A stretch of 64,000 bases of DNA from Lamellibrachia satsuma (Eukaryota > Annelida > Polychaeta > Sabellida > Siboglinidae): assembly GCA_033239005.1 (NCBI GenBank), contig BSQZ01000006.1:1574001-1638000 (forward strand). Direction: 5' to 3'. Positions 58,291 through 64,000 of this stretch are shown piece by piece (within the stretch, counting starts at the first letter, position 1; each line of letters begins with the position of its first letter). Under the pieces are notes generated by a model. The model searched no databases. It was given only the letters and a program-made list of their open reading frames with translations, and was not told where the DNA came from. The position numbers were made by a program, and so were the translations under genes.

Positions 58291-58734
58291 ACACAGGCAG
58301 TATTCGTAGAGCAGTATTCAAGATGCAGACCAACCAAGACTTCATGACGTTAAGCTGCAGCCATGACAAGTATTTCTTGCTAACTAGGATGCTTGGTGCC
58401 TCGGGACACCGCCTGCTAACGTCACCCACACTAATCATGACAGCAGGTGCCAAGCAGGTGGTCTCTCTCACAGGTATTTAAGTGATGACACCGTACGCGA
58501 GGTCTCAGTCAGCACGTGGAACTGGGTGTGGTCAGGGCAGGGAGCTGGCTGTGTCTACTACAGGACTTGTAAACCAACAGCGACTTCAGAGAACTACTCT
58601 TTATTCCCAACTGTGCCAAAGGTGGGTGGTGGTTGTATTATTGCCATTACTGTTTCACAACCTTCTCCCTCTTCCATTAGAGATTGTGCCTCTGTGTTAG
58701 TTGCTAGAATATTGTTGAGATGGGTGCATTCGTA

Positions 58735-58975
58735 CCATTGGTGGGATTGAGACAGGTGACACATTAACCCATGTGGGATCTTTTACTTCCCCTGAATAGA
58801 CACCATATAAAAGGGACATGCAGCTTTTACTGTCTCGTCTGAAATACACTTGCAATGTATGGTGAATGGTGAATTAAATTGCTGAAGTACGTGGACTCAA
58901 ACCCTGGTCCTCTTGATTGACAGATGAGCAACCATGCTCTTGATTGACAGATGAGCTACCATGCTCCCAGAGGCA
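58735..58975 (-). mobile_element. tRNA-derived SINE (same family as 19.4 kb)
   Basis: Minus strand: head GGGAGCATGGTAGCTCATCT, a B-box-like GGGTTTGAGTCC, and a body with AAAGATCCCACATGGGTTAA. The head has an internal duplication (GCTCATCTGTCAATCAAGAG twice, with one change). Confidence 0.7.
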
Positions 58976-59541
58976 TATTATTCATAGATATAGGCATACG
59001 TAACATCATAAAAATTTATGGAACATACATAGTTTGAAACAATACAACTCACTGCAGACACATCACAATTTTGGCTGTAAAGCACGACTGATCTTTAAAA
59101 GATGCTGGGCATGTCAGAGGGGTAATCTGAATGTCAGGAACTTGAGCGTCTGCCTAGAGTGTTCATGCAGGGGTTTGGTTGTACTATACTTTTAATCTTG
59201 GTTTAACTTCTGAACAGATTTATTCTGTCTACAACAGGCTATATATCAAGCAGTCAGATACATGAGGGCCGAACACAGTGATGATAACCATTAAGGCACT
59301 AACATGGCTTAACACTTATTGCATTTAGTTGATGTTCCTTTTTTCTGTTTAGCCCAGATTGTTCGTAATAATTTCTGTCAGTCTGGTGGTGCTTCTAACA
59401 ATCAATGAAAGGAAATATTTCACAGAATGTCTGCCCCTGTAGACATGGTCAGGACACAGGCTGGCCATGTCTTGTGATTTTTATTAACACACAAATGTGT
59501 CAATAGTATTACTGACAAACATGGATGTTGCTTGCACTGTC

Positions 59542-60430
59542 TCATCGGTGGTATCTATGCATATTGTTGTAGGCAACTTTAAGTTTTAAATAGGTGCCCT
59601 TGTTAAAATTTTGTTGGGAACAATAAATTGTACAACAATATGCAGGAAACAGATGTAGTTTAACACCGATGGAACAGTTGTGAAATTTTCGGATAATGCT
59701 GTTGGGCCTGGCATAGAAGCTGCGCAGGTGTCTTAACATATCTTCACTGTCCTTCAAGTCTTTGCAGATGACTACCCCTAAATATTTTGTCTTTTCAACA
59801 AATACAAGTTTGTTATTGTTCATATAAATATCTGGACATTTCATATGAAAGCCACGTGGTTTGATAACCATACATATTGACTTTATAGGATTATATTTAA
59901 TATCAATTTCAAAAGCAAACTTTGTACAAATATTCAGGAAAGCCTGAAGACCACTGGGAATAGGCGCAATAACACATAAATCATCTGTATAAAACATATG
60001 GTTAGTACAGCACTTGTGTATATGACAACCTATACCTGCACTGTTTAACATATTACTTAAATCATCAACGTGTACAGTAAATAAGTAGGGAGATAAAATC
60101 CCACCTTGTTGAACACCATTTGATACATTAAAGTCAGAGGTCTTGGAACCCCATTTAATACAAAACATGTGGGTTCTGTACCAGTATAACAAGATTCGTA
60201 TGAGTAGGACAGGCACACCTCGATTAGGCAATTTTCTAAAGAGTGTCCAGATGCATCTAAAAAGCATATATACAGAGGACTGTTGTAGCTTCTATAATAC
60301 TGAATAAAAAATGTTATGCATATATAAAATGATCAGCAGAATGACCCTTCTTGAATCCAAACTGATTGTCAGTTGTATCCAGATAATAAATTAATGCCTC
60401 TTGTGGGGTTTTATTATGGTAGATTTTTAT
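59542..60430 (-). mobile_element. LINE reverse-transcriptase fragment
   Basis: Minus-strand reading: NQFGFKKGHSADHFIYA upstream of 60267 in a broken frame, then an open 241-residue frame (60267-59542) with VSNGVQQGGILSPYLFTVHV, the catalytic box changed to YTDDLCVIAP, NPIKSICMVI, and KTKYLGVVICKDLKDSEDML. The motif A region is not in this frame. A jockey/CR1-superfamily element different from the 34.8-kb copy; 5' and 3' parts are missing. Confidence 0.83.
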
Positions 60431-60855
60431 TAATATCTCTGGTAGATTTTTATTAATACCCCTTCTGGGGTTTTATTAATATCCCCAGTGGATGTTTACT
60501 AATACCCCTGGTGGATATTTATTAATACCAGTGACATGATTTCAAAGTATCAAGAATATGAAATGCTGTGCTAACAACATGTTACGTTACGCATTTGCAA
60601 TTAAAAAATATAATAAAAATAATATAGTTTAAACAGCTAAGGCCAAAAATATATAAAGATACTTCTATTGGGCTATAATCCTTGGGAAACCAAGCTTAGC
60701 ATCGCACCAAAACAAAAGGGTTAGGCAGTTTTGGTTAGCAATGGAGTGGATTTAAACAGGTGAGTCTTTAGTTGACAGTTAAATGTAAAAGTAAAAACAA
60801 ACAGGGCAAAGAACTGTTTTATAAATGCGTGCCTGTTTAACCAGTGGCACTTATT

Positions 60856-60976
<121 letters not shown>

Positions 60977-61258
60977 TCATGGAGACATTATTTTATGGTG
61001 TAGATATTTAGATATTATACATTGTGATCACTGGTTTAATGTGTACACCTTTGTTCTAATAATCCTTTTATGCTATCCACATTGATTTTTAGCTTCCTTA
61101 AATTATTTTCTAACCCAAAATGTGCAGATATATAATTTAAACAAATGCACATTTTGTACCTATTGCCCCTTTATTCAATCTTATGATTGCAAAGGGAATA
61201 AATAACTATTATATTATGACTGGCTGATGCAGAGCTGCTGACTGAGCCAGAAACAAAG

Positions 61259-61483
61259 ATGGACATTCGACTGTATTGCCTCAGCTTCACGCTCGTCGTG
61301 CTACTCGCCTTCAACTCTCTACACCAAGCGTCAACACAGTCGTATCACTACAGTCAAGGCTGGATTCCCGGCAAGCGAGATGCACTGAGAAATGTTGCAC
61401 TATGGATGTATCGTGTCACCAACAATCAAAATCATTGGAAGATACGACCATCGGTTGAGAAACTAATCCTAGATCTTATTGAT
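61259..61483 (+). CDS. GNRH: GnRH-like neuropeptide precursor, first coding exon
   Basis: It has 75 codons from ATG to a GTAAGT donor in phase 0. Residues 1-26 are a signal peptide: hydrophobic core LSFTLVVLLAFNSL, cleavage expected after QAST. The mature peptide is residues 27-37, QSYHYSQGWIP. Gln27 can cyclise to pyroglutamate; Gly38 is the amide donor and Lys39-Arg40 the convertase site. The layout (pGlu-x-Y-H-(F/Y)-S-x-G-W-x-P-amide directly after the signal peptide) is that of spiralian GnRH, two residues longer than vertebrate GnRH in its N-terminal half; corazonin and AKH belong to the same superfamily but differ in the tail. The remainder (DALRNVALWMYRV onward) is an associated peptide that continues on later exons not found before 64000. 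Receptor action and tissue cannot be told from sequence. Confidence 0.87.
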
Positions 61484-61559
61484 GTAAGTATTATCTGTAG
61501 GACTTGCCATCAAATACATTGTACAATGAAACCTCAATATTAAGGTCACCTAATTGAAA

Positions 61560-61985
61560 AAACCAATTCCAATTCCAGAATTGGAATTGTTGTTATGTTT
61601 TCAAAAGTACCATATTAGGAATTGAAATAAGTGAAACTGAAATTGGTATTTTCAATTACTTTTCAATTACTCGTTCAATTGCATCATCATGTAATTTTTT
61701 AACTTAAATTATTTGCTATAAATAACCAATAAAATATAATACATTACGTATATCATATTTGTTTGTCATGATGTGCCATAACAATTGATATAAAAAATTA
61801 AATAAAGCTCTAAAAGATGTTATTTTTGGCATCGCGTCTGTCTATAGTTGCTCTGTGCACAAGTGTTATTTTAATATGGAATTGATAATTGGAATTTTTA
61901 ATAGGAATTGGTATTTATTAGGTGGAATTGGTATGCTGTAATTGGTGTATGATTGGAATTAATATTATGTAATCGACCCCAAGTT
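61560..61985 (+). mobile_element. AATTGGAATTG-rich non-autonomous element
   Basis: About 420 bp of CCAATTCC / GGAATTGG motifs in both orientations, ending TAATCGACCCC. It resembles in style, not in sequence, the hAT-like insert at 14.4 kb. In the GnRH intron. Limits are approximate. Confidence 0.45.
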
Positions 61986-62039
61986 TGCATATAAGACCCA
62001 TACATGAATGAATCTGTCAAGTAAACGTCAATCTCAGTG

Positions 62040-62220
62040 AGGGCAATTTTAGTTAGTTTCTGTACAATGAGGTGTATTTGTCAGAACATCGGACATTTTT
62101 CTACTTCGAAGTCTGGGTCATTTCACTCCTTCCAAATTGCCCCAGTTTGTTCAACTGTATAAATGAGTATCTGGCTACCAACAGTGGTGGAATTCAGTTA
62201 AAGAACAGCACTTGTGTAGA
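62040..62220 (+). mobile_element. SINE 3' fragment
   Basis: CAACTGTATAAATGAGTATC shares its core with the SINE tail at 27.73 kb. The tRNA-like head is absent. Confidence 0.5.
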
Positions 62221-62429
62221 TAATACTGTTTCCTATTTATTTCTCAAATAAAATAATTATTTTATCTGTCAAAACCTTTGCCATAACTTCATGATACAGC
62301 ATATTTGATATTATCGCAAACTAAGCTCTGGTCAATTCATGTCACTGACTGACCAGCCAACGACATAACACAGACACAACAAACTGTGTTTTAAAAGCTT
62401 AAAATCACTGAATGGTGAAAACGAGTAGC

Positions 62430-63990
62430 TAGGAACTGCTCCCAGACCAAAACCTCTGAGATTCTGGATGATAAACTGTCAAAGCATCAAAGCCAAACAA
62501 GAGTCACTTGACACACACCAACCACATATAGTCATACCAATTGAATCTTGGTTAGACAACACCATCTTAAACAGCTAACTTCACTGCATTCTGCAAAGAC
62601 CGTGACTCAAACAAAGGCGGCGAAGGAATATTCATTGCTCTTCGCAACAACCTAATCAGATCAAGTTTGACACGGACTGTGAGATAATTTGGATTAAACT
62701 CCAAATTGCTGGCTGTAAGTCAATTCTCGTTGGGTCATTCTACTGCCCACCAGACAAGAATGATACAAAATACCCTGAGAATGTGCAAGAATCTCTGTCC
62801 ACGATAAACATCCAGAAGGGCATGACTGTCTGCTTGGGAGGAGATTTCAACCTGGGAGACATCCTGTGGGAATCCCACTGTCTTAGACAAGGCTGCAGTA
62901 AGCCAACTTTATCACGGCAACTCATGGACATTGCAGATAAATTCTCACTATACCAACTAGTTAGCGAACCCACAAGAAAGTACAATATACTTGATTTGTT
63001 CTTCGTATCCAATACCACACTTATAGAACAGGTTACAACCTGATATTTAATAATTAAAAATACTTTGTATTATGTGTGTCACATTCTAGGTCACACAGAC
63101 AATTCAAATACATGTTAGACAACTCAACATTACAAGAAACAACATCTCACTCATACTTAGGTGTAGAAATCACACACAACCCCAAGTGGGGAATCATGTC
63201 AACACTATTGCAGCCAAATAACCTTTATTCATGTCCCCAAAACCTCAAATCAACAGTATACAAAACCCATGTTCGCCCACACCATGAACACTCATCGACA
63301 GTCTGGGACTCGTACACACAACAACTTAAAGATCACGTCGACGCAATCGACAGTTCCAAAGACTACAAGTGAACCAGCAGTGTAACATCAGTGCTGAAGT
63401 CACTCCAAAGACTACAAGTGAACCAGCAGTGTAACATCAATGCTGAAGTCACTCCAAAGACTACAAGCGAACCAGCAGTGTAACATCAGTGCTGAAGTCA
63501 CTCCAAAGGCTACAAGTGAACCAGCAGTGTAACATCAATGCTGAAGTCACTCCAAAGGCTACAAGTGAACCAGCAGTGTAACATCAATGTTGAAGTCACT
63601 CCAAAGACTACAAGTGAACCAATAGTGTAACATCAGTGCTGAAGTCACTCCAAAGACTACAAGTGAACCAGCAGTGTAACATCAATGCTGAAGTCACTCC
63701 AAAGACTACAAGTGAACCAGCAGTGTAACATCAATGCTGAAGTCACTCCAAAGACTACAAGTGAACCAGCAGTGTAACATCAATGTTGAAGTCACTCCAA
63801 AGACTAAAAGTGAACCAGCAGTGTAACATCAATGCTGAAGTCACTCCAAAGACTACAAGTGAACCAGCAGTGTAACATCAATGTTGAAGTCACTCCAAAG
63901 ACTACAAGTGAACCAGCAGTGTAACATCAATGTTGAAGTCACTCCAATGGGATACTTTAGAAAGTAAGAGGAAGGTGACTAGACTCTCTA
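62430..63990 (+). mobile_element. CR1/jockey-group LINE: endonuclease plus RT C-terminus, middle deleted
   Basis: An endonuclease part reads FWMINCQSIKAKQESLDTHQ, later GSFYCPPDKND, GGDFNLGDILWES and LVSEPTRKYNILDLFFV, the motifs of an apurinic-like endonuclease. After about 63040 the reading jumps to the RT C-terminal part (SYLGVEITHNPKWG, KSTVYKTHVRPHHEHSSTVW). Most of the RT domain is missing. The ORF then passes into the 49-bp array, and the tail (WDTLESKRKVTRLSMLH) resumes at about 63950. Confidence 0.85.
63355..63946 (+). repeat. 49-bp minisatellite grown from LINE coding sequence
   Basis: About 12 units of CCAAAGACTACAAGTGAACC then AGCAGTGTAACATCAATGCT and GAAGTCACT, an exact period of 49 (63361 to 63410). 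The unit encodes TSSVTSMLKSL of the LINE C-terminus in one frame; the period is not a multiple of three, so the frame changes every unit. Confidence 0.95.
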
Positions 63991-64000
63991 TGCTTCACAG

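Noticed and set aside
58277..58471. Minus-strand 64-codon frame as a possible 5' RUFY exon
   Set aside because: No RUN-domain motif, no convincing acceptor and donor, and no phase match to the exon at 54519.

Overview
The window is nuclear DNA of an invertebrate animal. Its genes are split by GT-AG introns, protein-coding sequence is a small part of the total, and the rest is AT-rich sequence packed with LINE, SINE and TIR-element remnants and an unusually high load of minisatellites. The best clue to lineage is a GnRH-type neuropeptide precursor at 61259. Its predicted 11-residue peptide, QSYHYSQGWIP followed by Gly-Lys-Arg, has the longer protostome layout seen in molluscs and annelids, so I infer a spiralian (lophotrochozoan). 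No species can be named. There is no CRISPR array, operon or other prokaryotic feature. Layout: 1-8.3 kb is repeats only, including a roughly 2.75-kb non-autonomous TIR element (about 991-3745) nested in an older interspersed repeat, and a palindromic MITE at 5.6-6.0 kb. At 8.5-9.9 kb (+) is a single-exon run of 16 C2H2 zinc fingers. From 9.9 to 16.2 kb there are decayed LINE pieces, one of them split by a hAT-like insertion. At 16.27-20.59 kb (+) is the mitochondrial ribosomal protein uS7m (MRPS7), five exons recovered and the 5' exon not certain. Converging on it from 34.39 to 22.40 kb (-) is a complete ten-exon ankyrin-repeat and SOCS-box (ASB) gene of 726 codons, with a 5'-truncated RTE-like LINE in one intron. 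From 34.7 to 42.0 kb there is a CR1-like LINE, more LINE ends, and an element built of AT arrays between inverted arms. From 54.52 to 42.02 kb (-) are the last six coding exons of a RUFY1/2-type gene (coiled coil plus FYVE finger); its 5' exons with the RUN domain were not found in the window. Its introns hold most of the minisatellites. At 61.26 kb (+) is the first coding exon of the GnRH-like precursor, followed by a LINE whose coding sequence has been amplified into a 49-bp tandem array up to the right end. The genes do unrelated jobs: mitochondrial translation, substrate recognition for Cullin-5 ubiquitin ligase, endosomal trafficking, a DNA-binding zinc-finger array, and a neuropeptide hormone. 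What ties the window together is repeat biology. At least two minisatellites grew out of identifiable coding sequence (the 5' edge of ASB exon 3, and a LINE reverse-transcriptase gene), and one TIR element can be compared with a related empty site in the same window. All exon limits were assigned by eye from splice signals and reading phase; no searches were run.
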